Shown: piece after piece, positions 48,543-59,800 of the stretch | Position numbering within the stretch: the first letter of the stretch is position 1 | Layout of the letters: each line of letters starts with the position of its first letter | Assembly (NCBI GenBank): GCA_965224575.1 | Contig: CBDCZQ010000003.1 | Span: forward strand, 62,001 to 126,000 | Source of the DNA: QPIN01 sp965224575 | GTDB taxonomy: Bacteria; Pseudomonadota; Gammaproteobacteria; Methylococcales; Methylomonadaceae | Direction of reading: 5' to 3' | DNA: 64,000 nucleotides | Notes under the pieces: generated by a model | Database searches by the model: none | What the model was told of the DNA's origin: nothing | Seen by the model: the letters and a program-made list of their open reading frames with translations, nothing else | Made by a program: the position numbers and the translations under genes

Positions 48543-49507
48543 TATTCAAACCCCTGTTTTTCAGAAATTACGTTATCGGTTGGTCCCGAATCATTATGAC
48601 GAGTGATAAGCTCTGCTAATACTCCCAGTGAAATCATTTGTATTGAGAGAATCATCAATAATATACCAATAAAAAATAGAGGCCGGGTTCCAATAGGCCC
48701 AAGTCCCATAAACCAAAGCACACCCAAATAACCCAATATAAGTGAACCACTCAGCCCTGCGCCAATACCTAGGCCACCAAATAGATGACCTGGTTTCGTA
48801 AGGTAACGCGTTGTAGCCAGTACCGTTAGTAAGTCAACTAATCCCCTTGTATAACGCTCCCAGCCATATTTGGACACACCAAATTCACGCTTATTATGTT
48901 TTACACTAACTTCTGTATTAGTAAAACCAAGTTCTTGTGCTAAAACGGGGATATAGCGATGTAATTCACCATAGATTTTTATTCCATCCAAGACTTCTTT
49001 TCTATATGCTTTAAATCCACAGTTAAAATCATGTAATGGAATGCCTGTTAACTTAGCTGTTATTTTATTAAATAATTTTGAAGGCAATGTTTTGGATATT
49101 GGGTCTTGTCGATTACTTTTCCAGCCCGATACGACATCAAACCCTTGCTCAATTTTTTCTAAAAATTTAGGAATTTCACCTGGGTCATCTTGTAAATCAG
49201 CATCCATGGTAAAAACCACATCTCCTAAGCAAGTTTTAAAACCACAGGATAACGCGTGAGCTTTACCAAAATTACGCCGTAATTTTATTGCTTTAACAAT
49301 GCCTGGGTTTTGTTTTACTAAAAGAGACATTGTCTCCCAAGATTTATCTGTACTGCCGTCATCAATAAAAATCACTTCAAATTGGATAGAGTTATCCACT
49401 TTATGTAATGTATTTTTAATACCTTGATAAAGGGCTTCTAATGTTTGTTCCTCATCCATAACGGGGATAACAAAACTTAAAAATAGAGAGTTTGTCTGTT
49501 TTTTCAT
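48542..49507 (-). CDS. GT2 polyprenyl-phosphate glycosyltransferase (DPM/GtrB-like)
   Basis: 322 aa from the ATG at 49507 (a GTG lies 5 codons upstream). GT-A start LSFVIPVMDEEQTLEALYQG, FIDDGSTDKSW, KLRRNFGKAHALSCG, and catalytic VFTMDADLQDDPGEI. Two C-terminal transmembrane segments (about 232-254 and 265-290). This is the layout of dolichyl/undecaprenyl-phosphate sugar transferases. First gene of the operon. Confidence 0.9.
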   Translation of the reverse strand: MKKQTNSLFLSFVIPVMDEEQTLEALYQGIKNTLHKVDNSIQFEVIFIDDGSTDKSWETMSLLVKQNPGIVKAIKLRRNFGKAHALSCGFKTCLGDVVFTMDADLQDDPGEIPKFLEKIEQGFDVVSGWKSNRQDPISKTLPSKLFNKITAKLTGIPLHDFNCGFKAYRKEVLDGIKIYGELHRYIPVLAQELGFTNTEVSVKHNKREFGVSKYGWERYTRGLVDLLTVLATTRYLTKPGHLFGGLGIGAGLSGSLILGYLGVLWFMGLGPIGTRPLFFIGILLMILSIQMISLGVLAELITRHNDSGPTDNVISEKQGFE

Positions 49508-49650
49508 TACTTTAAATAGCACCCATTTAAAAAAGTTTAGCTTTGATTTTATTCGTCGTCTTAATGATTATTCCTTCACATCTACTAGTTTAACATTTCT
49601 AAAACCAACTTAGTTTATTTGATACTTGATCAAGTATTAAATAAGTTACC

Positions 49651-49706
49651 GTAGGTTGGGCTAACATCTCTATCGTTAACCCAACGTCTATAGGCAGCTC
49701 AACCTT
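49651..49706. repeat. BIME-like repeat, partial copy C
   Basis: GTAGGTTGGGCTAACA...TGTTAACCCAAC-type hairpin followed by a degraded second half (GGCAGCTCAACCTTA). A perfect 16-bp palindrome ATACTTGATCAAGTAT lies just upstream (49622-49637). Confidence 0.65.
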
Positions 49707-49731
49707 ACCTATTTTTACTTTAGCCTAAAAA

Positions 49732-51462
49732 CTAATAATCTGGGAGTGCTTCAATTTTCTCTGAATAAGGAGGATATGGATTAATTTTATAATAACCCTT
49801 TAATGGAACCCAATATTTATCATACGAACTTAACATAAATACTTTTATCATTTTATCAGCATGAACAAATTTCCCAAACCCTCTCCATCCGGTATTAACA
49901 GATGAAATTGAAGGAAATGCCTTAGGTATATCAGGTCTACTGAATCCATAACTTGCAATCGCTTTAACTACATTATTATTATTTGTAAAAGCAATACAGA
50001 CAGGAGCTTGATTATTATTATTCGACCATCCTTGTAATTCAGTTACCGAATTCTCACCTAATTTTATAACATCTACATGGCCATAATATTGCACATTAAC
50101 AGGAGCATGTATTTCGGTAATTTGACTACCAATTTTTGGGCAATCTTTGAAAATACCATTGAAAGGAATATGCTGATTGGCTTTTAAGATATTTGTTAAA
50201 GGTTTCATCGTTTTAATAAAACCCCTTGGCAGAATAGAGGCATCAATTAAATCAACATCAAAAGCATAAGAATATAAAGCAGCAAGTGTTAACTGCTTAT
50301 ATTCTGCACGTTTAAATAGAGGTTCAGCAATCAGAAAACCAACTCGGTAGGTATTAAAAATAAGTGCACTGCTCACTATAAATAAAGTGATAAAAGCATA
50401 GTGACGATAACGTTGAGGTAACTGATAACATAAGGTACTCGCTATCACAATCCATGACAGCCAAAACAGCGAAGGTAATGAACCATACCGCGAAGCAAAA
50501 ACTTGTGCAATACCAAATCCAGAGCGTGCTATTGCCGCCATTGCTGCATTTCCACAGGCATAGATTTGAATCAATCCCCACGGAATGATCGCTTTCCAGT
50601 ATATCTGTTTTTTAAAGATATAAAATAGCATCACCAAGGTACTTACTAAGCCAAAAACACCACTAAACATAGCAACATCTTTATCTCTGGTTAACAATGA
50701 TCCAAGAAAAGCAAAAAAATAAGTAATGAGTGTTGTTGCAGATTGACTTAATGAAGGGTGGGCTTTAGGCGTTTGATAAGTGGCAAAATATAAACCCAGA
50801 ATAATTACGCAAAATAAAATAAAGAACAACTGGTCTTTTCTTTTAAGCCCTAATATTAGACTGGCTATTATAAGGGTTGGAAATATTGACAAACTTGTAC
50901 TGTATGTAGCCATAGCGCATAGGCTAAATAGAACTGTCAGACCAATGAATTTTTTATCGTCTGTATTGGCATATCTGTCGATTGAATATATAGCACTTAA
51001 GACGAAGAAGTTTGCAGAAATCCAGGCAACGCCACTCATGCCTAAAAACCAATTATGAGCAGGTGTAGGACTAAAAATATACACAGCAATAACAAACAAG
51101 ATAGCTGTGAACAGAATAGGATGGTTATTGAGCTTATAAGGAATAAGGCGGTATAACAAAACCACTTGAAGTAATGCCATAAACCATGCAAACAAACTTA
51201 AAGCAATATTATTACCCGAGGTGATAAGTATATTTAGGCCATAAATAATTTTAGGAAAAATCAAAAAATGCTCATTTTCTCGATAAAACCAGTCACCAAA
51301 ATTCAAAGAAAACCCGCCCTCCTTTGTCAGAATATGGCGAATAAATCCCCAATAATCATTATCAGCGAGCATCCCAGCATTTAATGCATAATAAAAAATT
51401 AATGATGCCGGAATTGAAATAACAAGAATATGTAAAACGGTAAAATTTATTTTGGAGTTCAT
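49732..51462 (-). CDS. Multi-TM membrane protein of unknown function
   Basis: 576 aa from the ATG at 51462 (an in-frame TTG lies 6 codons upstream). About ten apolar segments lie in residues 8-395, then a soluble C-terminal domain (about 400-576) with HVDVIKLGENSVTELQGWS. An early loop ADNDYWGFIRHILTKEGG holds acidic residues as in GT-C enzymes, so a polyprenyl-sugar transferase is possible but unproven. It lies between the GT2 operon and cysS on the same strand. Confidence 0.6.
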   Translation of the reverse strand: MNSKINFTVLHILVISIPASLIFYYALNAGMLADNDYWGFIRHILTKEGGFSLNFGDWFYRENEHFLIFPKIIYGLNILITSGNNIALSLFAWFMALLQVVLLYRLIPYKLNNHPILFTAILFVIAVYIFSPTPAHNWFLGMSGVAWISANFFVLSAIYSIDRYANTDDKKFIGLTVLFSLCAMATYSTSLSIFPTLIIASLILGLKRKDQLFFILFCVIILGLYFATYQTPKAHPSLSQSATTLITYFFAFLGSLLTRDKDVAMFSGVFGLVSTLVMLFYIFKKQIYWKAIIPWGLIQIYACGNAAMAAIARSGFGIAQVFASRYGSLPSLFWLSWIVIASTLCYQLPQRYRHYAFITLFIVSSALIFNTYRVGFLIAEPLFKRAEYKQLTLAALYSYAFDVDLIDASILPRGFIKTMKPLTNILKANQHIPFNGIFKDCPKIGSQITEIHAPVNVQYYGHVDVIKLGENSVTELQGWSNNNNQAPVCIAFTNNNNVVKAIASYGFSRPDIPKAFPSISSVNTGWRGFGKFVHADKMIKVFMLSSYDKYWVPLKGYYKINPYPPYSEKIEALPDY

Positions 51463-51522
51463 AGGCGTAGGTGTAATCAAAATAACACTGACAAAATCAG
51501 CTGAATAATAGCTATTTTTTAT

Positions 51523-52905
51523 TTATTCCCGACGCCAACTGGTTACACCACCCGCAACATCTTCAAGAACGATTCCTTGCTGTTTTAACAAATCTCTTAT
51601 CTCATCTGCTTTAGCCCAATCTTTATTTTTTTTTGCTTCGCTTCTAGCTTGTATCTGTAGATTAATATCATCTTCTGAAAACCCATCATTATTTTCTACT
51701 CCTTTCAAAAAAATCTCAGGGTCATCTTGCAGAATACCTAAAACCCCAGCCAACTCAACTAAAGTTGCAGCTAACTCCCCTGCCCTTTCTTTATCCTCTT
51801 TTGTAGAATTAAGGTCTCTAGCTAAATCAAACAAAACTGAAAACGCAACAGGGGTATTAAAATCATCATCCATTGCTTGTTGAAAACGTTGTTTATATTC
51901 CTCAATAATTGAACCAGAATTTTTCTTAATACCTCGTAAAGCTGTGTATAACCTTGTTAAAGCAGCATTAGCATCATCTAACTGCTCATCAGAATAATTT
52001 AACGGGCTACGATAATGGCTAGACAAAACAAAAAATCGAATTATTTCTGGACGATATTTTTTTAAAACCTCCCTTACCGTAAAAAAATTGCCCAAGGATT
52101 TAGACATTTTTTCTTCGTCAACTCTGACAAAGCCATTATGCATCCATAAATTAACAAATTGCTCACCCGTTGCACCCTCAGACTGTGCAATTTCATTCTC
52201 ATGGTGAGGGAACTGTAAATCCATCCCCCCTCCATGAATATCAAAATGATTACCTAAGCAGCAAGTAGACATTGCAGAACATTCAATATGCCAACCTGGT
52301 CTGCCCTTCCCCCACGGCGAACCCCATGAAGGCTCTTCTGGTTTTGCCATTTTCCACAACACAAAATCCATCGGATCTTTTTTGGCGACATCCACACCAA
52401 CACGCTCTCCAGCTTGTAGATCTTCAAGTTTTTTACCCGATAATTTTCCATAATTTTCAAATTTTGAAACAGAATAAAAGACATCGCCATTAGTGCCTAC
52501 ATAAGCCAAATCTTTGCTAATCAATGTTTCAATCATCAAGATGATGTTGTCCATTGATTCGGTCGCTTTAGGTTCAATATCGGGCGGTAGAACAGATAAT
52601 GCACGTTCATCCTCATGCATTGCCTCAATAAATCGTTTTGTTAATGCTTGAAAATTTTCATTATTTTCATTGGCTCTTTGAATAATTTTGTCATCAATAT
52701 CGGTCACATTTCTAACATAAGTTAAATCATAACCCGAATACCTGAAATAACGAGCCACGGTATCAAACACAACCATAACGCGTGCATGACCAATATGGCA
52801 ATAGTCATAAACAGTCATCCCACAAACATAAAGTCCAACCTTATTTTCTATACGGGGTTTAAAGACTTCTTTGCTTCGCGTTAAGGTGTTATATATTTTA
52901 AGCAT
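51523..52905 (-). CDS. cysS: Cysteinyl-tRNA synthetase
   Basis: 460 aa class I synthetase; charges tRNA-Cys. HIGH motif CHIGHARVMVVFD with the zinc Cys in LYVCGMTVYDYCHIGHA; the other zinc ligands are in CSAMSTCCLG and IHGGGMDLQFPHHENE; KMSKS loop EEKMSKSLGNFF near residue 268. The DALR-type C-terminus is present. Normal length. Core housekeeping gene. Divergent from the cyclophilin gene, as in several proteobacteria. Confidence 0.98.
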   Translation of the reverse strand: MLKIYNTLTRSKEVFKPRIENKVGLYVCGMTVYDYCHIGHARVMVVFDTVARYFRYSGYDLTYVRNVTDIDDKIIQRANENNENFQALTKRFIEAMHEDERALSVLPPDIEPKATESMDNIILMIETLISKDLAYVGTNGDVFYSVSKFENYGKLSGKKLEDLQAGERVGVDVAKKDPMDFVLWKMAKPEEPSWGSPWGKGRPGWHIECSAMSTCCLGNHFDIHGGGMDLQFPHHENEIAQSEGATGEQFVNLWMHNGFVRVDEEKMSKSLGNFFTVREVLKKYRPEIIRFFVLSSHYRSPLNYSDEQLDDANAALTRLYTALRGIKKNSGSIIEEYKQRFQQAMDDDFNTPVAFSVLFDLARDLNSTKEDKERAGELAATLVELAGVLGILQDDPEIFLKGVENNDGFSEDDINLQIQARSEAKKNKDWAKADEIRDLLKQQGIVLEDVAGGVTSWRRE

Positions 52906-52999
52906 CTCTTATTATTTCAAACAAAATGAACATTAACTAACCAATTTACCAAGATCAAGGCTTCTCTTTCAAGTAAAAAACGCATAAAATTAACTCTTT

Positions 53000-53602
53000 A
53001 TGTCTACCCTACAAAAAATTATGCCTAAAATTTTTCTTTTCTTTATTCTTTTTTTAACTACAACCTTATCATTTGCAACGGAAAACAAAATGTCAGAAAC
53101 ACAAACAAAAGTAAAACTTAGCACTTCTCTTGGCGATATTATTATTCAGCTTAATGCAGAAAAAGCGCCTGTTTCAGCAGCCAATTTTTTAACCTATGTT
53201 AAAGAAGGCTTTTACGATGGAACTATTTTTCATCGTGTAATACCTGACTTTATGGCTCAAGGCGGTGGTTTTGATGCAGATTTTAAACAAAAAGAAGTTC
53301 ATGCTCCAATTAAAAATGAAGCAGATAATGGTTTAAAAAACCTTAGAGGTACTTTAGCAATGGCACGTACATCTGATCCTGACTCTGCCACTGCTCAATT
53401 TTTTATAAACTACAAAGACAGTTCATTTCTTGATTATACAAACCCTACACCTCAAGGCTGGGGTTATGCTGTATTTGCAGAAGTTGTTGAGGGAATGGAT
53501 ATAGTAGACGCAATGGCAAAACAAGAAACTGGAAACCGTGGAGGCCATCAGGATGTTCCGAAGGAAAATATAATTATTAATAAAGCTGAAGTTGTTAAAT
53601 AG
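53000..53602 (+). CDS. Periplasmic peptidyl-prolyl isomerase (cyclophilin)
   Basis: 200 aa with signal peptide (IFLFFILFLTTTLSFA). Cyclophilin core: KVKLSTSLGDIIIQLNAEKA, FYDGTIFHRVIPDFMAQGGG, LAMARTSDPDSATAQFFI, and GYAVFAEVVEGMDIVD. The PPIase Arg (FHRV) and Phe/Gln site residues are kept. It assists proline isomerisation during envelope protein folding. A second ATG (53090) would give a cytosolic PpiB-like form. Followed by a BIME repeat. Confidence 0.9.
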   Translation: MSTLQKIMPKIFLFFILFLTTTLSFATENKMSETQTKVKLSTSLGDIIIQLNAEKAPVSAANFLTYVKEGFYDGTIFHRVIPDFMAQGGGFDADFKQKEVHAPIKNEADNGLKNLRGTLAMARTSDPDSATAQFFINYKDSSFLDYTNPTPQGWGYAVFAEVVEGMDIVDAMAKQETGNRGGHQDVPKENIIINKAEVVK

Positions 53603-53656
53603 ATATTCTCTGAGCAATCTTTAGGGCGATTCCATTAAGTTATGAATGGAAATATC

Positions 53657-53744
53657 GTAGGTTGGGCTGCCGTCTCTTTGGCAACCCAACGTTTGATGGA
53701 AATGTGTTTGTTGGGTTAACGGTGGAGCTGTTAGCCCAACCTAC
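53657..53744 (+). repeat. BIME-like palindromic repeat, copy D
   Basis: 88 bases, nearly the same as copy B: GTAGGTTGGGCTGCC...GGCAACCCAAC then GTTGGGTTAAC...GTTAGCCCAACCTAC. It lies between the convergent cyclophilin and acylase genes and may act in termination. Confidence 0.85.
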
Positions 53745-53752
53745 CTTCTTTA

Positions 53753-56233
53753 TTATTCCATCATCAATTTCTTAACTTTTGCTTTCAAATGACGACGGAT
53801 TTGTTTTTCTGAAAATGGAAATTTAAACCATCTGTTTTTAGACCAACCTTTAACTTGGTCAAGATACCAAGGTGAACTTGTTTCAGTTGCCTGACTGTAA
53901 GGCAATACACCCACAGCTTTTACACCTTTTGATCCAAGAGAAACGGCATGAAGATAGCTTGCACCATAAAGATTGTTGGGGTTATTGCCCTCTAAGGTAT
54001 CGACCCAGCCATCAAAGGTATAAAACGCATCAGAACTTACGACAGAATCAAAGATCCCTTCAGTAGAAAATCCTCCAGGCATTGGGAATGTACGAGTAGG
54101 TGTTATCACCTTATGAACTTTACCCCACCGCACTCTAGGTGAAATTCCTTTTGATTTAAAAGTTACTGCCACACGCGCTAATGCGTTGCGAACTGCTGTT
54201 CGGATAACGGGGTCTAAGGTATAACCAGACGGTGTATTTAATGGATTGTCTAAAGATGCAGGTGTTAGAAATAATTTATCATGAGTCACTAATGCATCAG
54301 ATAAAGCCTGCCACATACCACGAAAAACTGCAGCTCCCCTACTACGTGTATTATTCCTACGATTCCATTTTTTTAAAGCACGACATACCTTTCTTAGATC
54401 TACTTGTTGCTCATTGTATTCTCCAGAAGGATTCATTTTACAATCCTCAACTATACCATCGACTAGTAATTCTCCTGCACGATTGCGCGACTTGAAAAAT
54501 ACTTTTTTTGCCTTCTTCAGTGTAAACCCCTGTCTACCAAGTCTGTCATTTCCATTTAACCTATCGGTAATCATTTGTAGGCCTAGATTGGCGCGCAAAT
54601 CCAACGCTTCACCTTCATTCCCCAGAATGGGAGAAAACCCGGTAAGACGTTGTTCCAGATTAGGCAATTCGTATGTATTATTACTATTAGCGACATAATC
54701 TGTACGTACTGTTTGAGGTAAGTCTGGCACGGGCATTAATCCAGTCCAGTTACATTCATTTCGAGTTCCATCCAGTACAATTATTCCATGCGGAAGGTGA
54801 AACGCACCAACAGCGGATACAACACAGCTTCCAATATCGGCAGTAGAAATATTCGGTACAGCTGAAACATCACCAAAATAGACTTCACCTTGTGAATCAC
54901 TGGCAATAACATACGACCAGGGTACCCCTTGAATCTCTTCAAGTTGCTGCTGTAATTCATGTACATTTTCAGCTTGTGCAACACGTAAAAACTGTTCAAC
55001 GATTCGAGTGTTATCAGCATTAACATCATGAGCTGCATAGGCACGCCCAGGGTTATTAGGGTCATCAGACCAACCGAAAAAAAATGGGTCAGCATCAATG
55101 ATGGGATCTTCACCTGCACGATAAAAAGGAATCTGGCGAGGTTCAGTTTCACCCAATACGGGAATTGATAATATTTCAGAAGAGATTGTTTTGGTTTCGC
55201 CATCAACTTTATAGGTTAAAGGGTGACCTTCAAGTTTTAAGTCAGCTAATGACCAACGTGCTGCCGCAGAGAAAGTGAGCCCCCAGGCCTATATCTTCTG
55301 TAAAACCAGAAAAAGGAAGAGGAAAACCACCCAAGGTAACACCCATTACATTTAATTCTCCTGGAATAGTAACGTGCACCATGTATTGCCGTTGAATACC
55401 TTCCCACGGAAAATGTGGATTATATAAATGAACAGAATTACCCTTACTTGTCCCATCACGACCAATCGCCCATGCATTACTACCCACAGAAGTGAGCTTG
55501 GCATTTAATGGCTTTATTGACGTTGCGGCAAGAATTGTCTTTTTTGCACTTTTGTTTTTGGTAATACTAGTTTTTAGGCTAGCTAATGAACTAGAAGGAG
55601 CAGAATGGGGAAGAATTCCCGCTACCACTTCACCACTCGCAATACTTGCAGTTGCCACCCACATTCGATAGATGTCATCTACAGTAATTTCACCTTTAAA
55701 ACCGACTGAACAAGTTTCGAGTTCAGTGTGGTCTTTAAGGAATTTATTCACACCAGCAGCGTAGCCATTGGCTAGTTCTCGAACTTCCGAAGCACCTTCT
55801 CCAAACCCACGGCGAATTTTCTCTATATTAAACCACCCTTTATAGTAGTGATCTGATTGTAACCTGTATAAGTTATATCATGCACTTCGCTTGTTACCGG
55901 AGCATCTGCACCTAATTGTTCAGAAAGACGACCATTTACCTCTGCAATCCGATGGGCAAGCAGACACCGATTATCTTCAGTATAGGCATATCCCACACCA
56001 TAACCAATACCGGTATAACCAGAAGCAGTAACATGTACTACACCATGATTTGTTCTTCGAAGAATAACTTGCTTATTATCAACTTTATGTTGCTGGTTTT
56101 TTATTTTTGAAGCCGGAGACATTAAGTTTTTTGCCCTAACGCCTTGAGTAGATAACATTGTAGCCAGCATCGTACCAGCCAAAATTTTAATCGGTTTGTA
56201 AAAGTTTCCTTTGATGGGTATAAAGTTATTCAT
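53753..56233 (-). pseudogene. Penicillin-acylase-family Ntn hydrolase gene, two frameshifts
   Basis: Reading pieces in order from 56233 gives one acylase: signal peptide (LAGTMLATMLSTQGVRA), VHVTASGYTGIGYGVGYAYTEDN, a shift near 55865 into QSDHYYKGWFNIEKIRRGFG, then SVGSNAWAIGRDG with the self-cleaved nucleophile Ser, YNPHFPWEG, a second shift near 55281-55289 into DIGWGLTFSAAARWSLADL, and SIPVLGETEPRQIPF to the end. Total length fits the family (about 820 aa). Each shift is a single base, one in a C/G run, so sequencing error is possible. Such enzymes cleave amides such as acyl-homoserine lactones or beta-lactam side chains. Confidence 0.8.
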
Positions 56234-56578
56234 TATTATTATCCAATTAATTAATGATAAAAGATAAGTGACATATCAAAACTAAAACAAATATACTTTC
56301 CACGATTATTGATGTAGTTAGTTAGCATCTGTAAAAATTAATTCACGATAAAATCCACATCACAAATTATGTGAGAAATAAGTTTTTATATTCTTTGTTT
56401 TGAAAAAGCAGGAAGGATTAATGCTTTTTTCTATGTCTATTGGATTATTGAAAAGATGTATTAAGAGTTTACTTACAATAATCACACAGACTGATAAGCA
56501 ATCTTTGAACCAATTGGTAGTTATAAGGTCATTCAATGACTTACACTAGTTTGATGACCCATAAAACGATCATCTTAA

Positions 56579-56610
56579 GTGATTTAACACGTTTGCCTGT
56601 GTTAAATCAC
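56579..56610. other. Perfect 12-bp stem-loop
   Basis: GTGATTTAACAC and GTGTTAAATCAC around an 8-base loop, in the divergent region before the glycoside hydrolase gene. Could be an operator or RNA hairpin; no T-tail follows. Confidence 0.7.
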
Positions 56611-56650
56611 CTGATTTGTATATTGAAGTTTTATTCGGTTATTATCTTAA

Positions 56651-56670
56651 GGGCACCTCTATTAATTGAT
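56651..56670. repeat. Orphan end of the foldback element
   Basis: GGGCACCTCTATTAATTGAT, the same as the left end of the element at 14484-14640, but with no matching right end nearby. A solo end or truncated copy. Confidence 0.6.
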
Positions 56671-56826
56671 TAAATCAGACCAAACTGCATACAACTTTGT
56701 CACAAAATAGAAAAGTTTTTAACCATTTTTATCTGTAGCTCTATACTAAATTTAAATCGGTTAGATAAATGTTCAGACCTCTATCTCATCCTAATTTTTT
56801 AAGTATTAATCAACTATATAAATATA

Positions 56827-59800
56827 ATGTTTTTATTTCAAAGTAGTCGTAAATCAAGAAATATTATTTTAAACACTTTCAGCACTATTTTTTTTAGTTT
56901 GTTATTTATCAGTAGTGTATCTGCATCAATTGACCCAGTAAATCTATCTCATCCACATTGGACTATTCCACAAGGTACAGCAAGGATTGATGGTGTTCTG
57001 GACAAAGATGAGTGGTCAAATGCTTATAAAATAACCAGAAGTCAGGCTTGGCGAGATGATGGGGTTGCTGTTATTTCAATGATGTACTCTCATGGTGGGC
57101 TTTTTTTAGCTATTGATGTTGATGACAAAAATCTATGGTCAGATGGATTAGGTGGTGGCGCAGGTAACCGCTGGGAAATAGAGTCAGATGATTCAATTAT
57201 GTTTTATTTTGATAGTAACAATAGCCGAGACCTATTCTTTTCAGATGATGACAGAGCCTTTGGTGTTAATTTAGCTAATTTAAATGACCCATTAAATGGA
57301 GAAGGGATCGTTCGACGTTGGAAATATGTTAAAGGTTCTGGTGATGGTGGAGCACCGGATGTTGTTCCAGGTGGGAAATTAGTTGAGGGTACGGTATGGG
57401 CAACTCAAATTAATGGCACAGTCAATAACAGCTCTGATCAAGACAAAGGCTGGGTAACTGAAATTTTTCTGCCCTGGGCAGCCTTAAATATGTCCACACC
57501 TATTGATGGCCAAACAATGGGAATGAATTTTGATTTAATATTTGATAATACCGGTGGGGATCGAGATTTAACGGATCACAGAAGTGGTGCGTCACGATTT
57601 GTGCTACCTGCATTTATTGATGATCATATTCAAGGAAGCCATAGTAGTTACCATTCAACACAGGCGGGTCTAAATGGCCCTGTGAATTATGCTGAAGTTA
57701 TGTTTGTAGAACAAGGTTCTGTTTTACAACCTAAGCCTATTCCAGACCTTAAAATAGAGAAACCTTCTGCATTTGGAGCTATTCTTAACTTTACAGCACC
57801 TGCCAATATTTCTTCTGATAATAGCCATGCTAGTTATTATGAAATTAGATACAGTAAAAACCCAATTAATAATGAAGCAAATTGGTCTTCTGCAGCTATT
57901 TTTGCTAATAGATATAATGCTAAATCAGCAGGACTAAAAGAAAGACTAAGGATTTCAGGTCTCCAACCAAAAACCTCATACTACGTTTCTGTTCGGGCAA
58001 GAAACCAAACCTCTGGATTGCTTGGTAACTTATCAAATTCTCAAACAATTACAACCTTAAACATAAAAAATAATTCAGATAAAGGCAGATTAATTGTCTC
58101 CCCCAGTCATAATGGTTTAGTGTTCGAGAAAGGAACACCTTTTATTCCTGTAGGTGAACATGCAGGTATTAGCTGGGGCTATTTTCGTAATCTTTTTCCT
58201 GGTGATGTTTGGGATCCTAATAATAAAAAATATCAAAACTATTTCCGTGAACCTTCTTATGAAGGTACTGCTAAAGATCATTTTGTAACTCTAGCTAATT
58301 CAAGCGTCAATACGCTTCGCTTGTATCTGGAAACTCTGGATATGGACCAAACAGGTAATCCAGAAAAACCAAGAGGACGCTATTGGATTGAATTTCCAGC
58401 AGGAAATTTTAACCCGGATATGAAGCAATATGTCCTAAATGCATTAGAAGCCGCTGCAAAACAAGACATCTATCTAATCATCGTACCCTTTGACAGCGGA
58501 CAATGGGATGAAACTTTTACGAATGAACTACCTTACTATCAAGGAAATGGTGGCCCTTTAGCTTCAATCGATGATTTTTTCCAGACCCCAAAAACCTTGG
58601 AGATGGCTAAAGCAAGAATGCAAGCTGTGATTAATTGGGTCAAAGAAAGTCCTCATTCAGATCATTTACTAGCTTGGGACCCCTTAAGTGAATGGGATTC
58701 TTACGAATGGACTCTTAATGCGGAAGGAGAGCTTGATCCTGGTAGAGAAAGAGAAATGGTACGTCGAATCAAGTGGATCAGTGAACTAAATGATTTTATT
58801 CGTCAGCAAGACCCTGATCATCTTGTTATGACCAGTACGACTGTCCGTGACCCACGAGGCCCCTTAGCTAGATACCTTTTTCAAAGTAATAATTTTGATT
58901 TTCTCGCACCTCATTTTTACACGACCAGCTCTGAAGAGCCAATTAATAGTCCAGATACTGATAAGAAAGTAAAACCCGCTGTAGAAAATAGCTTGTTAAC
59001 AACTTATTGGTTAACACATCAAACTAATAATGTGCCTCTTTTAAATTCTGAGTGGGGAATGACAAGACATCCCTGGCCTAACCACAGACCAACTTATAGT
59101 TCAAATTTCACACAAGAAGAAGATGATGCCTTATACAGAACTGTGTCCTGGTCTGGACTAGCAAGTGGTCAATTAGGTTCAGGCTTACGTATTGTGACAG
59201 AAGAACTGGTCGACAATTTTAATAGCGTAACTGATGCGATGCGTGATGTTGAGTTAACAATTAGTCGGTTTTTAAGTTCTAATGAGGTATCTTCAAATCA
59301 AATATCAACGCAACGAAAAACATTGGCAGGGTCAATTAAAGCATCAAGTACAAACCATGCCCTAAATGCTTGGGGTGTTGGTGATGAACAACAAGGTCTA
59401 TCCTATATATTACAAGATGGGAATGTAACTCAAGGACCAGTTAATAATGCATCGCTATCAATCCAAGGGTTAAATTCTAATCAGTTAGTCGATATAGAAT
59501 TTTGGAAAACAAAGGGATCTGCAACCCAGCCTTATTCAAAACTAAAAAGCCAGGTATCGTACGATGGGAACCTTACATTTCCTTTACCTCCGTTTAATGA
59601 AGACTTGGCTATAAAATACACAATTTCAAGTTGTGCTACTTTTTCTAATCCACAACTCAAAATTCCTTGTGTAGAAGTTGATAACAATATTTATCAAGCA
59701 GCTCTTAATCTGAAAAATGAATCATCATTAACGTTTGAACTTGATCAACTACAAATAAGCAGACAATATTCTAAGCAACAATGTGCTACTTATACGACTA

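Larger units (their letters stand above)
56234..56826. other. Divergent intergenic region with stem-loop and foldback end
   Basis: No gene. Holds a perfect 12-bp stem-loop (56579-56610) and a copy of the left end of the 14484 foldback element (56651-56670). Confidence 0.5.

Noticed and set aside
55242..55751. Separate small genes within the acylase region
   Set aside because: The three pieces join into one acylase after two one-base corrections.
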